Source: Streptomyces umbrinus (GTDB taxonomy: Bacteria > Actinomycetota > Actinomycetes > Streptomycetales > Streptomycetaceae). Taken from it: DNA of 64,000 bases. Of this stretch, positions 15,352 to 24,837 are shown piece after piece; position 1 is the first letter of the stretch, and the number at the start of each line of letters is the position of its first letter. Position numbers and translations under genes: made by a program. Under the pieces are notes generated by a model, which saw nothing but the letters and a program-made list of their open reading frames with translations, did not search any database and was not told the origin of the DNA. The stretch lies in contig NZ_JAUSZI010000002.1 in assembly GCF_030817415.1 (NCBI RefSeq), positions 7,564,001-7,628,000 of the forward strand, in the 5' to 3' direction.

Positions 15352-16481
15352 CGGCCACCGGCGGCGGGACCCTCGCGGGTCCCGCCGCCACCGGTCCGCT
15401 CCCGGAAGCGACGCAGCAACTCCTTGCCCTGCCGCCGCGCGGCCACGTCGCCCACCACCGCCGACATCAGCGGTGCCGTGCGCCGCCGGGCCAGCAGCAG
15501 CCGCTGGTTGACGACAGGTTCGGGGCGCCAGTGGTGTTTGTAGGGCTCGTCGCCGCGCAGCAGGCTCAGCGTGCCCGGTCCGCCGTTACCCGTGTGCTGC
15601 GTGCACGCGTCGAGGAGTATCACTGCCACGTCCGCCTTGCGTTCCCGCAGGCGTGGATGGGCGCCGTACAGGTAGCCGCCCGCGAGCCGCCGCGACAGCA
15701 GCGTCAGGTCCACGGCCACCACGTCGTCGTCGAGCCGGAACTCGGTGACCACCGCGTCGCCGGAGCGCACCATCGGCTCCACGGAGCGCACCAGATGCTC
15801 GCAGAAGCGTGTCTGCAGGTGCTCCGACGTCACGTTCCGGCCCTGCCACTGCAGTCGGTGCAGTTCGACCAGCCGCTGAAGCGACACGCCCACCCGGTCC
15901 GGCGGTACGACGTGCCGCTCCACGCCGAGCGACCTCAGCTTGCGCAGCTTGGCGCGGATTCGCTGGGCCTTGCCGGACGCCAGCCGGGACACCAGTTCGT
16001 CCATGGGCACGGTGGGCAGCTCCAGGCACAGCGAGTCCTGAAGCCGGCGGCGCGGCCCGCTCCAGAGCTCGTAGACGTGCTCGACCGCTCCGCCCGGCCG
16101 CACCTCGCGGAAGTCGATGAGCGCGGTGCGGGCCGCGGCCGACAGCGCCTCGGCGAGCACGGCGGCCGCCCGGTCCGCCCGCTCGTCGTCGATGAGGACG
16201 TCCCCGTAGTCGGAGATCGCCCCGCCGAGCGGTACGAGCCTGGGCACTGGGCCGCGCCGGAGCATCAGGGGTGCGGCGGCCACGAGTTCGGCACCCTCGC
16301 GCACGAGCACAAGCCGCAGCCGGCCGGGTGTGCCGTACGAGAGCCACCACGAGTGCAGCCAGGCGTGGTTCTGGAACGGGGTCGCCGCGCCGCACCGCTC
16401 GTACAGCCGCCCCCAACCCGGGGCCACCTCGGCGAAGGCGCGCCCGTCGGTGACGAGTTCCGTCGTGTACGCCGCCGTCAC
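15156..16481 (-). CDS. FemAB/GNAT-like N-acyltransferase of EPS locus
   Basis: A 441-residue protein with the BioF2-like acetyltransferase fold: WLHSWWLSYG and LVLVREGAELVAAAPL in the N-terminal half, and VAVDLTLLSRRLAGGYLYG plus GPGTLSLLRGDEPYKHHW in the C-terminal half. Proteins of this type acylate amino sugars or aminoacylate cell-wall precursors. GTG 16481 overlaps the wzz stop by GTGA. There is no in-frame stop before 15156, so the last ~65 residues are low-complexity and overlap the GH26 gene by 196 bases in antisense. It is the last gene of the nine-gene operon. Confidence 0.75.
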   Translation of the reverse strand: MTAAYTTELVTDGRAFAEVAPGWGRLYERCGAATPFQNHAWLHSWWLSYGTPGRLRLVLVREGAELVAAAPLMLRRGPVPRLVPLGGAISDYGDVLIDDERADRAAAVLAEALSAAARTALIDFREVRPGGAVEHVYELWSGPRRRLQDSLCLELPTVPMDELVSRLASGKAQRIRAKLRKLRSLGVERHVVPPDRVGVSLQRLVELHRLQWQGRNVTSEHLQTRFCEHLVRSVEPMVRSGDAVVTEFRLDDDVVAVDLTLLSRRLAGGYLYGAHPRLRERKADVAVILLDACTQHTGNGGPGTLSLLRGDEPYKHHWRPEPVVNQRLLLARRRTAPLMSAVVGDVAARRQGKELLRRFRERTGGGGTREGPAAGGRYRVRDHQSRRRHSLPPSQYSPQSPRRSGAQRVGGDGAVGTAGVGDVGSVGEVAGSSARPKRADR

Positions 16482-17140
16482 AGCTGTCCATGCATGTCGG
16501 CGGCGGTGGCCGGGCCGGGCACCGAGGCGGGGCTGGCGGTGTCGTCGCTTTCCGTCCGCCTCGGCCGTACGAGCAGCGCCAGGCCGCCGAGCAGGCCGCC
16601 CGCGCTCGTGCCGACCAGACCGGTCACCATCCGTGACGCTGACGTCGGCTCGGTCGGCCGCACCGCCGGTGAGAACTGGACGAGTTCGACGTGGGTGCTG
16701 CCCTTGGTCTTGTTCGCGTGGTGGGTCAGCGCGCGGGTGACCGCGTTGGCCATGCCGGAGGCGAGGCCGGGGCGCTCGGAGGTGGCCGAGACGGCGATCA
16801 TCGGCGCGTCCGGCGAGGTGGCCGTCCGCACGTTCCGCCGCAGCGTCCGCACCGGTACGCCCGCCGACGACTGCGCGTCCCCGAGCACCGCGAGCTGCGT
16901 GGCGGCGCGGCCGTACGCCTGTGCGAAGCCGAGTGCGGTGGTCGGGTCGGAATTGTTGGTGGGTACGGCGACGACATAGCTGGTCGCCGTGTACGTCGGG
17001 GCCTTGAGCGTGCCGTAGGCACCGCCGAGCAGGCCGCCGACGAGCGTGCCGGCCGCGAGCAGCAGCCAGGGCCGCAGGACGCCGGTGCGGCCCGGGCGGC
17101 CGGACTTCCGGCGGAATCGAGTGGGTTTGTCGGTCATCAC
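16478..17140 (-). CDS. Wzz/YveK-like polysaccharide chain-length protein
   Basis: A 220-residue protein with two membrane segments (LRPWLLLAAGTLVGGLLGG, residues ~22-40, and MVTGLVGTSAGGLLGGLALL, near 175-195) bracketing an extracytoplasmic region, the Wzz topology. TYTATSYVVAVP after the first segment is typical. There is no kinase domain, unlike the Wzc-like protein at 49163. GTG 17140 overlaps the upstream GT4 stop; ATG 17137 is equally possible. It would regulate export or chain length of the polysaccharide made by this operon. Confidence 0.8.
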   Translation of the reverse strand: MMTDKPTRFRRKSGRPGRTGVLRPWLLLAAGTLVGGLLGGAYGTLKAPTYTATSYVVAVPTNNSDPTTALGFAQAYGRAATQLAVLGDAQSSAGVPVRTLRRNVRTATSPDAPMIAVSATSERPGLASGMANAVTRALTHHANKTKGSTHVELVQFSPAVRPTEPTSASRMVTGLVGTSAGGLLGGLALLVRPRRTESDDTASPASVPGPATAADMHGQL

Positions 17141-18285
17141 GAACTGGCTCCCTGAGGTGAGGGGGACAATGAGCTGGACACCGCTGCCGTGTACACGTCC
17201 ATGAGCCGGGCAGCGCTGCGGGAGATGCTGTAGCTGTGCGCGGCGTCCGCAGCCGTACGCGGCCGCGGGCCGGCCGCGCGCACTGCGGCGACGGCACGGG
17301 CGTACGCCTCGGGGCCGCCGCGCACGCGTAGGGCACCGGCGGCGGCCTGCGGAGGCAGGTCCTCGATCGCCGGGCAGGATGTGTAGAGCACGGGCAGGCC
17401 GGACGCCAGGGCCTCCACGACCGCCAGCCCGAAGGACTCCTCGGGGGACGGCGAGGCGAGCAGGTCCATGGCGAACGTGAGCGAGGGCACGTCGAGGCCG
17501 GGGGAGGCGTCGGGGACGTTGGGGCGCTCGCCGGTGAACAGGACGCGGTCGGCCACGCCTGCCTCGTGGGCCGTACGGCGCAGGACGTTCTCCTCCGGGC
17601 CGCCACCGACCAGCAACAGCCAGTGGTCGCCCGGAAGTCGGGCCATCGCCCGGATGAGGACGTCGAAGCGCTTGCCCGCGGTGAGGCGGCCGATCCCGCC
17701 GACGACGTAGGCGTCCTCCGGCAGGCCGAGGCGTCGGCGAGTGTGGTGGCGCCGGGACACGTCGAAGTGGAAACGGGCCAGGTCGATTCCGTTGGGGACG
17801 ACCTCGATGCGAGGGGAGGGCACGCCCCAGCGTTTGAGGCGGTCGGCGACAGCGGGGGAGACGGCGACCGTGGCGGAACCGAGGCGCTCGCTGGCGAGGT
17901 AGAGCGCGCGGACGCCCGCTGTCAGCTGCCGGCCTTCCATCTGGGAGTCGCCGAGGGAATGTTCGGTGGCGACCACGGCCCTGACGCCAGCGAGTCGGGC
18001 GGCCAGCCGACCGTAGACGCAGGCGCGATAGAGGTGGGTGTGGACCAGGTCGTAGCCACCCGCGCGGATCAGGCGGATCAGGCGGGGGAGCGCGGACAGG
18101 TCGTGGTTGGCGCCCATGCCGAGGTGGTGCACGCGGACGCCGTCGGCAACAAGCCCGTCGGCGACGGCGCCCGGGTTGGTGAGGGCCACCACCTCGCAGT
18201 CGACGGTGAGGTGCTGCAGGAGCAGGCGGAGCTGTTGTTCGGCGCCGCCGACGCCGAGACCGGTGATGATGTGCAGCCCTTTCAT
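17137..18285 (-). CDS. Glycosyltransferase family 4
   Basis: A 382-residue GT-B enzyme. N-terminal GLGVGGAEQQLRLLL is the usual acceptor-domain opening. In the C-terminal donor domain GIGRLTAGKRFDVLI and SPEESFGLAVVEALASGLPV provide the GT4 E-x7-E motif and nucleotide-sugar binding. It acts at the cytoplasmic membrane face, adding one sugar to a lipid-linked intermediate. ATG 18285 lies one base after the deacetylase stop, so the two are coupled. Confidence 0.9.
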   Translation of the reverse strand: MKGLHIITGLGVGGAEQQLRLLLQHLTVDCEVVALTNPGAVADGLVADGVRVHHLGMGANHDLSALPRLIRLIRAGGYDLVHTHLYRACVYGRLAARLAGVRAVVATEHSLGDSQMEGRQLTAGVRALYLASERLGSATVAVSPAVADRLKRWGVPSPRIEVVPNGIDLARFHFDVSRRHHTRRRLGLPEDAYVVGGIGRLTAGKRFDVLIRAMARLPGDHWLLLVGGGPEENVLRRTAHEAGVADRVLFTGERPNVPDASPGLDVPSLTFAMDLLASPSPEESFGLAVVEALASGLPVLYTSCPAIEDLPPQAAAGALRVRGGPEAYARAVAAVRAAGPRPRTAADAAHSYSISRSAARLMDVYTAAVSSSLSPSPQGASS

Positions 18286-18286
18286 G

Positions 18287-19051
18287 TCACACGCCCTCCA
18301 CGGGGCGCCGGCGCAGCCGGTGCAGCCGGTGCTTGAGGTGCAGCCGCCAGGCTGTGTCGTTCTGGCCGATGTGCAGACGGGGGAGGGCGTGCGGGCCGGT
18401 CAGGGGGCCGGGGTCGATGGCGCAGGCGTAGGTGTACCCGGCTTCGCGTACGGCGGCGACGGCGCGGCGGTCGACCGTGCCGTACGGGTAGCAGAACCCG
18501 TCGACCGGAGCACCGATCAGCTCCGACAGCAGTGCCCTGCTGTCGGTGACCTCAGCCTTCAGCGTGGCATCGTCGGCCCGGGTGAGATCGACGTGCGTCA
18601 GCCCGTGCGAACCGATCTCCACGCCCGCGGCAGCCGCCCGCCGGACGCCGTCCGCGGACAGCAGCGGCTTGCGCGGGCCGAGCGTGTCCCAGGAGTTGAC
18701 GCCCCCGAGCCGGGCGGGCAGGACGAAGAGGGTGGCACCGCAGTTCCAATGGCGTAGCGCCGGCAGAGCGTGGGCGAGGAAGTCGGCGTATCCGTCGTCG
18801 AAGGTGAGACCGACCAGGCGCCGACCTTTGCCCCGGGCGCGGGCGGCGAACAGTTCGCGCAGGGACACGCCGCGTAGCCGGCGCCGGCGCAGCCAGGCCA
18901 GCTGCCGCTCCAGCCGCTCGGGTGTGACCGTGATGCGGTACGGGTCGTCGGAGCAGTCGCCCACGGAGTGGTACATCGCCACCCACGGGACCGGACGGGG
19001 GCGCGCGGCGGGGTGTCTGCCCGTGCCGACGGATTCAACTGGAACGGCCAT
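18287..19051 (-). CDS. Polysaccharide deacetylase (NodB/CE4)
   Basis: A 254-residue CE4 protein with the metal/catalytic motif LTFDDGYADF, the zinc-binding IGSHGLTHVDL and FCYPYGTVD. No obvious signal peptide, so it probably acts on cytoplasmic or membrane-bound intermediates, for example de-N-acetylating a lipid-linked amino sugar that the FemAB-like protein could then modify. ATG 19051 has GGAGG seven bases upstream and overlaps the end of the flippase gene by 17 bases. Confidence 0.88.
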   Translation of the reverse strand: MAVPVESVGTGRHPAARPRPVPWVAMYHSVGDCSDDPYRITVTPERLERQLAWLRRRRLRGVSLRELFAARARGKGRRLVGLTFDDGYADFLAHALPALRHWNCGATLFVLPARLGGVNSWDTLGPRKPLLSADGVRRAAAAGVEIGSHGLTHVDLTRADDATLKAEVTDSRALLSELIGAPVDGFCYPYGTVDRRAVAAVREAGYTYACAIDPGPLTGPHALPRLHIGQNDTAWRLHLKHRLHRLRRRPVEGV

Positions 19052-20825
19052 GCCTCAGCCTCCGCGTGACGGCACCTACGGAATGAAGCGCGGGTGTGCG
19101 GCCCTGGGTGCCCAGGGCCAGTCCGAGCAGGAGGAAAACGGCGGTCACGGTCACGCAGCCGACCGCGAAACCCGCCACCGGGGACCCCGGCGCGCTTGAG
19201 GTGAACGCCCCCGCCGCCGTGGCGACCACCGCCGTCCGCAGCGGCCTGCCCAGATCGGACAGCACGTGCCGGGTACGGATGGGGACCCCGCGTGACCTGT
19301 GCTGCGCGGCTCGACGACGGCGGGCCGCGGTCCAGGTCGAGAAGGTGAAGGAACTCGGTCCTGCGGGTTTTCCCGCTCGCCGTGCGCTCTTGGGACGGGC
19401 GTGTCCGTTCGGCTCCTGCGCGAGGCCGGCGAGCAGCAGTGCGGCCGTGACGGTGATGCCGACGGCGTTGGCGGCGGCGATCCCCGACACGCCCCAGGAG
19501 TCCACGGTTCCCACCCCCATCCAGGTGGTCGCGACGACACCCGCGGTCATGGCGCCGATCGGATACCAGGTGGGCCGCCCCGCCGAGAAGTACGTGCGGA
19601 TCAGTACCCCCACCAGGGTCTGGCCGAGCAGCCCGAGGGCGTACACGCGCAGGACGCCCGCGGTCACCACCGTGTCCTGCGCGGTGAACGCGCCCCGTTG
19701 GAACAGGATCGCGATGATCTGCGGCGCGCAGGCGATCACCGTGGCCGCGCCGAAGAGCACCAGGCGGCAGGCCAGCGCCAAGTCCCGCTCCACGCGGGCG
19801 CGAGCCCGTTCGGTGTCGCCGTCGGCGAGCGCCTGCGCGACCACCGGAAAGGTGACGGTGCACAGCATCAGCGACAGCGTCATCGGGATCTGGGCCACCT
19901 TCTGCGCGTAGTTGAGGTGCGAGATGGCCCCGGCGGGAAGGGTGGAGGCGAGGAAGCGCTCGATCAGGACCTGGGACTGTCGGCACATGGCGAAGAGGAG
20001 AACGCTGCTGATCAGGGCGAGGTTCATCGGGTGTACCTCGACCCCGCCGCCGGAAACGGATGGGCGACTCCTCAAGAGCCGCCGCAGGGACGGCAGTTGG
20101 ACAGCGACCATCAGGCAGCCACCCGCCGCCACTCCGGCCGCCGCCGATCGCACGCCCCAGCGCTCGCCGAGCAGCAACATCGCGGCGATGATGCCGGCGT
20201 TGTAGGCCACGTAGATCGTCGCGGGCGCCAGGAAGCGACGGTGCGCCCGCAGAGCCGCGCTGCAGTACCCGGCGAGCCCGAAGCTCAGTACACAGGTCGC
20301 CGTCAGCCGGGTGCAGTCGGTGGCGAGGCCGGGTTCGGGCAGGCCGGGTGCCAGAGCCTCGACCAGGTAGGGGGCCCCTACGATGATCAGCGCGGACACG
20401 GCGACGAAGCCGAGGGACAGGCGGGGCAGGGTGCTGGCGACGAGGGAGCGAACCGGGTCGCCGGAGACGCCCTGGGCGCGCCGGGCCAGGGCCAAGCTGA
20501 AAGCCGGGATCATCGCGATGGCCAGGCCGTCCTCGATGAGCAGCGTGGCGGCGAACTCCGGTACGGTCCACGCGACCAGAAAGGCGTCCGTCTCGCTGCC
20601 CGCCCCGAAGAACTGGGCCAGTGCCTGATCCCGCACCAGGCCGAGCAGCGCCCCGGCGACCGACAGCGACGCCGTGATCAGAGTGGCCTTCGCGATGAAC
20701 TTCCCCGTAGCCGTAGGGGAGTCGGTGCTGTCCATTTCCTGCGTGGCTGTCCGTGCCGCGGGCACGGCGACCCCGTCGGTCCCGCAACGGGGCGCACGCG
20801 GAGTCTGCGGCGGCGTCACGGGCAT
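19035..20825 (-). CDS. MurJ/MviN-like flippase of EPS locus
   Basis: A 596-residue polytopic protein of the MOP superfamily with ~14 hydrophobic segments. LLGLVRDQALAQFFGAGSETDAF near the N-terminus is the MurJ signature, and LAIAMIPAFSLALA follows. Its place among EPS genes suggests it flips lipid-linked repeat units rather than lipid II. The C-terminus carries an additional loop rich in Arg/Lys (residues ~460-510) and two more membrane segments. ATG 20825 overlaps the ligase stop by ten bases; GTG 20819 is an alternative with GTGA overlap. Confidence 0.85.
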   Translation of the reverse strand: MPVTPPQTPRAPRCGTDGVAVPAARTATQEMDSTDSPTATGKFIAKATLITASLSVAGALLGLVRDQALAQFFGAGSETDAFLVAWTVPEFAATLLIEDGLAIAMIPAFSLALARRAQGVSGDPVRSLVASTLPRLSLGFVAVSALIIVGAPYLVEALAPGLPEPGLATDCTRLTATCVLSFGLAGYCSAALRAHRRFLAPATIYVAYNAGIIAAMLLLGERWGVRSAAAGVAAGGCLMVAVQLPSLRRLLRSRPSVSGGGVEVHPMNLALISSVLLFAMCRQSQVLIERFLASTLPAGAISHLNYAQKVAQIPMTLSLMLCTVTFPVVAQALADGDTERARARVERDLALACRLVLFGAATVIACAPQIIAILFQRGAFTAQDTVVTAGVLRVYALGLLGQTLVGVLIRTYFSAGRPTWYPIGAMTAGVVATTWMGVGTVDSWGVSGIAAANAVGITVTAALLLAGLAQEPNGHARPKSARRAGKPAGPSSFTFSTWTAARRRRAAQHRSRGVPIRTRHVLSDLGRPLRTAVVATAAGAFTSSAPGSPVAGFAVGCVTVTAVFLLLGLALGTQGRTPALHSVGAVTRRLRHGRSS

Positions 20826-22177
20826 CGCGCCACGCTCTCCCGCGCGTTTCCGAGTACCGGAACCGGCGGGGCGGCCTGCGGCTCGCTGTTCCCGGCCAGC
20901 GCCCACCACGTCACCAACCCGAAGGACACGGCGGTCAGCACGGTGGAGGGGCCGCCGATGTCGGCGTACACGAAGTCGGTGAGCTGCCAGACCAGCAATC
21001 CGCAGGCGACCAGCCCGCAGTCGAGGCCGTGTCGCCCCGACGGGCGCGCCCGCACCGTCGCCCGCAGCACGCACACCAGCAGCGCCAGCCAGCTCCCGGC
21101 GAACGCCATCAGCCCGAGTAGGCCCTGTTCGCTCAGCACCAGTAGATACATGCTGTGCGGTGACAGCAGCGGCTGCTTCCGGTACGCGGCCCCCGCGCCC
21201 TCGGTGTCGCTGCCCGACGACAGCGTCGGCGAGGCGTACGCGTCCCGGTACTCGGGGAAGCCCTTCAACCCGACGCCGGTCAGCGGGTGTTCGCGCCAGA
21301 TGTCGGTGGCGGCCGCCCACATCGCGTACCGGTCGACGACGGACTGGTCGGGGGCGTCGGTGACTTGAGTGATGCTGTCGATCCGCTCCTCCAGCACCGC
21401 CGTGCCGACACCGAGACCGCCCACCAGGACCACGCCCGCCGCGGCTACGACCGCAGCCACCTTGAGCGCGCGCCGCAGCCCGGCCAGGACCAGCTGCACG
21501 GCGCAGGTCACAGCCGTCGCGATCCACGCGCCCCGGCTGAAGGACAGCGCGAGCGGCAGCAGCAGCGCCAGCGCGCACGCGAGGGCGACTCCCCTTTGCC
21601 GTACAGACGTCCGCCGGAGCGCGAGGGCGAACGCGCACACGAGGCCGATGCCGACCACCGTTGCCATCCCCATCACGTCCTGTGGCCCGAACGTGCCGAC
21701 GGCCCGGATCTGCTCGCCCTGAAAGGAGGCGCCGGTCCGGGTGACGTACTGGTGCACTCCGACGGCCCCCTGCCAGCCCGCGAGCCCCACGAACGACCAG
21801 GCCAGCAGCCGGAAGTCGCCCAGGTCGCGGATCAGCAGCAGGACCGCCGTGGGGACGAGCACGAAGATCTGCAGATACCGGCTCATACCGGCGATCCCGG
21901 CCTCGGGTGAGTACGCCCCCAGGGCAGCGACGACCAGCCCGAGGACCGGCAGGCCCAGCACCACGGCGGCCGTACGCGGCAAGGGGCGTCGCCGGTCCCG
22001 TACGAGGCGGATCACACAGAGGAGCACCAGGAACCCGGACGCCGCGTCGGCGGGACCTGGGCCACCCTCGCTGCTCGGGTCGAGCGGCAGCGCCAGCAGG
22101 GCGAGCACAGCCACCACGGGCAGGACCGGTGTCAGGACGGTGCCCCGGCGCATGAGCGGCGTCAGTGCGAGAGTCAT
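20816..22177 (-). CDS. O-antigen ligase/polymerase family membrane protein
   Basis: A 453-residue protein with ~11 hydrophobic segments. SFSRGAWIATAV and the large extracytoplasmic loop ending in SPHSMYLLVLSEQGLLGL are the Wzy_C (WaaL/Wzy) hallmarks. In a Gram-positive locus it probably polymerises repeat units or ligates chains outside the membrane. ATG 22177 begins the first membrane segment; the open frame extends upstream inside the glycosylphosphotransferase gene and is ignored. It starts five bases after that gene's stop. Confidence 0.87.
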   Translation of the reverse strand: MTLALTPLMRRGTVLTPVLPVVAVLALLALPLDPSSEGGPGPADAASGFLVLLCVIRLVRDRRRPLPRTAAVVLGLPVLGLVVAALGAYSPEAGIAGMSRYLQIFVLVPTAVLLLIRDLGDFRLLAWSFVGLAGWQGAVGVHQYVTRTGASFQGEQIRAVGTFGPQDVMGMATVVGIGLVCAFALALRRTSVRQRGVALACALALLLPLALSFSRGAWIATAVTCAVQLVLAGLRRALKVAAVVAAAGVVLVGGLGVGTAVLEERIDSITQVTDAPDQSVVDRYAMWAAATDIWREHPLTGVGLKGFPEYRDAYASPTLSSGSDTEGAGAAYRKQPLLSPHSMYLLVLSEQGLLGLMAFAGSWLALLVCVLRATVRARPSGRHGLDCGLVACGLLVWQLTDFVYADIGGPSTVLTAVSFGLVTWWALAGNSEPQAAPPVPVLGNARESVARCP

Positions 22178-22182
22178 GGCTC

Positions 22183-23610
22183 TCAGCTTCCCGTCGGACG
22201 CATGAGCGTGGCCGCGGTGCGCAACAGGATGCACACGTCCTGCCACAGCGACCAGTTGTCGATGTAGACGTTGTCGAACCGGAAGCGGTCCTCGATGGAC
22301 GTGTCGCCGCGCAGCCCATGGATCTGGGCGAGGCCGGTGACGCCGGTCCGCATACGGTGGCGAGCCGCGTAGCCGGGGTGGGCCTCGCTGAACTGTGCGA
22401 CGAAGTAGGGGCGCTCGGGCCGAGGTCCGACCAGACTCATGTCGCCCCGGAGCACGTTCCACAGCTGGAGGAGCTCATCGAGCGAGGTGCGCCGCAGCAT
22501 GCGGCAGAACCCGCGCATCTCGTGGTCGTCCGCCACGCTCCACCGGGTCGCCGCCTCGTGCTCGTCGACGGGACGGTGAGTGCGGAACTTCAGCAGCGTG
22601 AACGGCTTTCCGTCCTTGCCGATGCGCTCCTGCCGGAACACCACCCCCGGCCCGTCGCTGATCCGCAGTGTCACCGCGCACACCAGCAACAGGGGGCTGA
22701 CCAGCAGCAGCAGTGTCGCCGACACGAGGATGTCAAGCGCCCGCTTGCCCACGCTGCCGCGTGGCGTCGTAGTCCTCTCCAGACGACTGCAGGAGAACCC
22801 GGCCAGTCGGTCCTTCGTCGCGTACGACGGAGAGTCCGCGTCCAGCTCCCAGACCACGCAACCCCGCTCGGTCAGCGCGCTCAGCAGCGGTCCCTGTTGG
22901 GCCCGTACGGAGGGGTGGACGGCCAGCACCGCCCGCACGCTGTTCTGGACGACCGCCCTCTCGACCTCTTCACCGGTCGTCAGAACCGGCAGGCCCCCGG
23001 CGCCGTCCTGTCGTTCGGCCACGATCCCCACCGGCCGTACCCCGCACCAAGGGTGCCGCAACACGGCGGCGGCCACGTGCTGCGCGGTCACCGCCGGGCC
23101 GATGACGAGCGCGGTGTGCGGGTTGCGCAGCAGCGCGGCGCGCCACCTCGCGTGCACGGTGCCGCGCAGCGCGCAGCTCGCCGCAGCCTGCACGGCGAAG
23201 CCCACCAACAGGGTGCGCGTGGACAGCGCGTCGTCCGGCCGGTACGCCGCCACCAGTGCGGCGAGCGCCAGCCAGGCCACCGCTGTCCGGCGGCAGATGG
23301 CGGGCAGTTCGTCGAGGATGCCCGGCACCGGCGGGCGCGCGTGGTGCGGGCGCAGCAGCAGCGACGCGGCCAACAGCAAGGCCGATGGGAGCGGGCGGAG
23401 TTGAGTCCCGGTCAGTGTCAGGGCACCCAGCAGGGCGGCCGTGCCGTCCGCGACGAGCAGGGGCACCGGTGAGGCCGACCGCGCGGGCCGCCTGCCGGCG
23501 GGGGACGGGGGACTCGGGACGGCGCCGCGCGGCGGCATGACCGAAACGGGCGAGAATCCGTGATCCCGGGGCTGTGTGCCGGGGGAGGAGATAGCGCTAT
23601 CCGCGGTCAC
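22183..23610 (-). CDS. Polyprenyl glycosylphosphotransferase (chain initiation)
   Basis: A 475-residue protein: N-terminal hydrophobic segments, a central Rossmann-like domain (HTALVIGPAVTAQHVAAAVL), and a C-terminal bacterial sugar-transferase domain. The latter has LVSPLLLVCAV, the catalytic KFRTH region, RTSLDELLQLWNVLRGDM, SLVGPRPERP and GVTGLAQIHG. It transfers a sugar-1-phosphate to undecaprenyl phosphate, starting the repeat unit. GTG 23610 overlaps the upstream GT4 stop by GTGA. This is the initiating enzyme of the first EPS locus, distinct from the WbaP-like protein at 45766. Confidence 0.9.
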   Translation of the reverse strand: MTADSAISSPGTQPRDHGFSPVSVMPPRGAVPSPPSPAGRRPARSASPVPLLVADGTAALLGALTLTGTQLRPLPSALLLAASLLLRPHHARPPVPGILDELPAICRRTAVAWLALAALVAAYRPDDALSTRTLLVGFAVQAAASCALRGTVHARWRAALLRNPHTALVIGPAVTAQHVAAAVLRHPWCGVRPVGIVAERQDGAGGLPVLTTGEEVERAVVQNSVRAVLAVHPSVRAQQGPLLSALTERGCVVWELDADSPSYATKDRLAGFSCSRLERTTTPRGSVGKRALDILVSATLLLLVSPLLLVCAVTLRISDGPGVVFRQERIGKDGKPFTLLKFRTHRPVDEHEAATRWSVADDHEMRGFCRMLRRTSLDELLQLWNVLRGDMSLVGPRPERPYFVAQFSEAHPGYAARHRMRTGVTGLAQIHGLRGDTSIEDRFRFDNVYIDNWSLWQDVCILLRTAATLMRPTGS

Positions 23611-24788
23611 GAGTGGATGGACTCCCTATGCTCCGTGGGTGCGACGCGTGGTGCGGGTCGCACGTCGATCAGATGGCGGTAGACGTCCGCAACCGCCTCG
23701 GCGGTGTGCCGCACGTCGTGCGAGGACAGGACGTGCTGGAGCCCCTGGCAGCCGAGCGATGCGCGCAGCGGCGGGTCGAGCAGCAGTTCGGCGATGGCCC
23801 CGGCCAGCACCGCCGGGTTCTCGGGCGGGACCAGGCAGCGGGAGGCGAGTGAGGGAGGCAGGCTCTCGCGGGCACCGTCGACGTCTGTGGCCACCACCGG
23901 CCGGCCGCAGGCCATCGCCTCCAGCGGGGCCAGCGCCATGCCCTCCCAACGGGACGGCAGAACGACGAGATCGGCGGCCTGGTACCAGGGGACGACGTCG
24001 GCGACGGCACCCGCGAACAGCACGGACCTCGGCGCGTGCGCCCGAAGCCGGTCGCGGTCCGGCCCGTCGCCGACCAGGACGAGACGCGCGCCGGGCACCC
24101 TGCGGGCGACGGCACTCCACGCCCTCACCAGGACGGCCTGGCCCTTTTGTCGGCACAGCCGCCCTACACAGACGACGAGCGGCGCGGCGGGATCGACCTC
24201 GCGCAACGGCCTCAACCCAGCCCGTACGGTACCGACGGGGGCGGGGCGGAAGCGCTGCAGGTCGACGCCGTTGGGGATGACGCTCCACCGCCCGCTGATC
24301 CCGGCGTGCACGCCGGTCATGCGCTCCGCCTCGCTCACGCACACCACCTGGGAGGCCCAACGCACCCCCCACCGTTCCCACGCCCGCGCGAGCGCCGAGG
24401 CGGCCCCGCCGGTGGCCTCGAACGACCAGGCGTGCGGCTGGAACACGGTCGGGATCCTCCCCCGGACGGCAAGCCGCCCGGCGAGCCCGGCCTTCGCGCT
24501 GTGCGCGTGCACCAGATGAGGGCGTACTTCATCGATCACGCGTGCGAGATGCCGTACCTCCCGGACGAGTGACGGACCCGGTGACCGCGTCGCCTGCCAG
24601 TGCCGTACGTCCGCGCCCAGTCGCCGGAGCCCTGTGGTCAGCGCGCCGTCGGGGCAGGCCACCGTGACGGCCAGGCCGGCCGTGAGTTGCGCCTGTACCA
24701 GGTCCGTCACGACGCGGGCGACCCCGCCGTCCACGGGCTGGGTGAGGTGAAGGACCCGTGACCGAGGGCTGGTTGATGACGTGTGCAT
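23607..24788 (-). CDS. Glycosyltransferase family 4
   Basis: A 393-residue GT-B protein opening with RVLHLTQPVDGGVARVV. The donor domain has CVGRLCRQKGQAVLVRA and PSRWEGMALAPLEAMACG with the GT4 Glu pair. It begins at ATG 24788 downstream of the DUF3344 gene (49-base gap) and is coupled to the initiating transferase, so it likely adds the second sugar to the lipid-linked primer. Confidence 0.9.
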   Translation of the reverse strand: MHTSSTSPRSRVLHLTQPVDGGVARVVTDLVQAQLTAGLAVTVACPDGALTTGLRRLGADVRHWQATRSPGPSLVREVRHLARVIDEVRPHLVHAHSAKAGLAGRLAVRGRIPTVFQPHAWSFEATGGAASALARAWERWGVRWASQVVCVSEAERMTGVHAGISGRWSVIPNGVDLQRFRPAPVGTVRAGLRPLREVDPAAPLVVCVGRLCRQKGQAVLVRAWSAVARRVPGARLVLVGDGPDRDRLRAHAPRSVLFAGAVADVVPWYQAADLVVLPSRWEGMALAPLEAMACGRPVVATDVDGARESLPPSLASRCLVPPENPAVLAGAIAELLLDPPLRASLGCQGLQHVLSSHDVRHTAEAVADVYRHLIDVRPAPRVAPTEHRESIHS

Positions 24789-24837
24789 GTGCGATGTCCT
24801 CGCTCACGGTGACGCTCGGGACGGGAGGGAACACGCC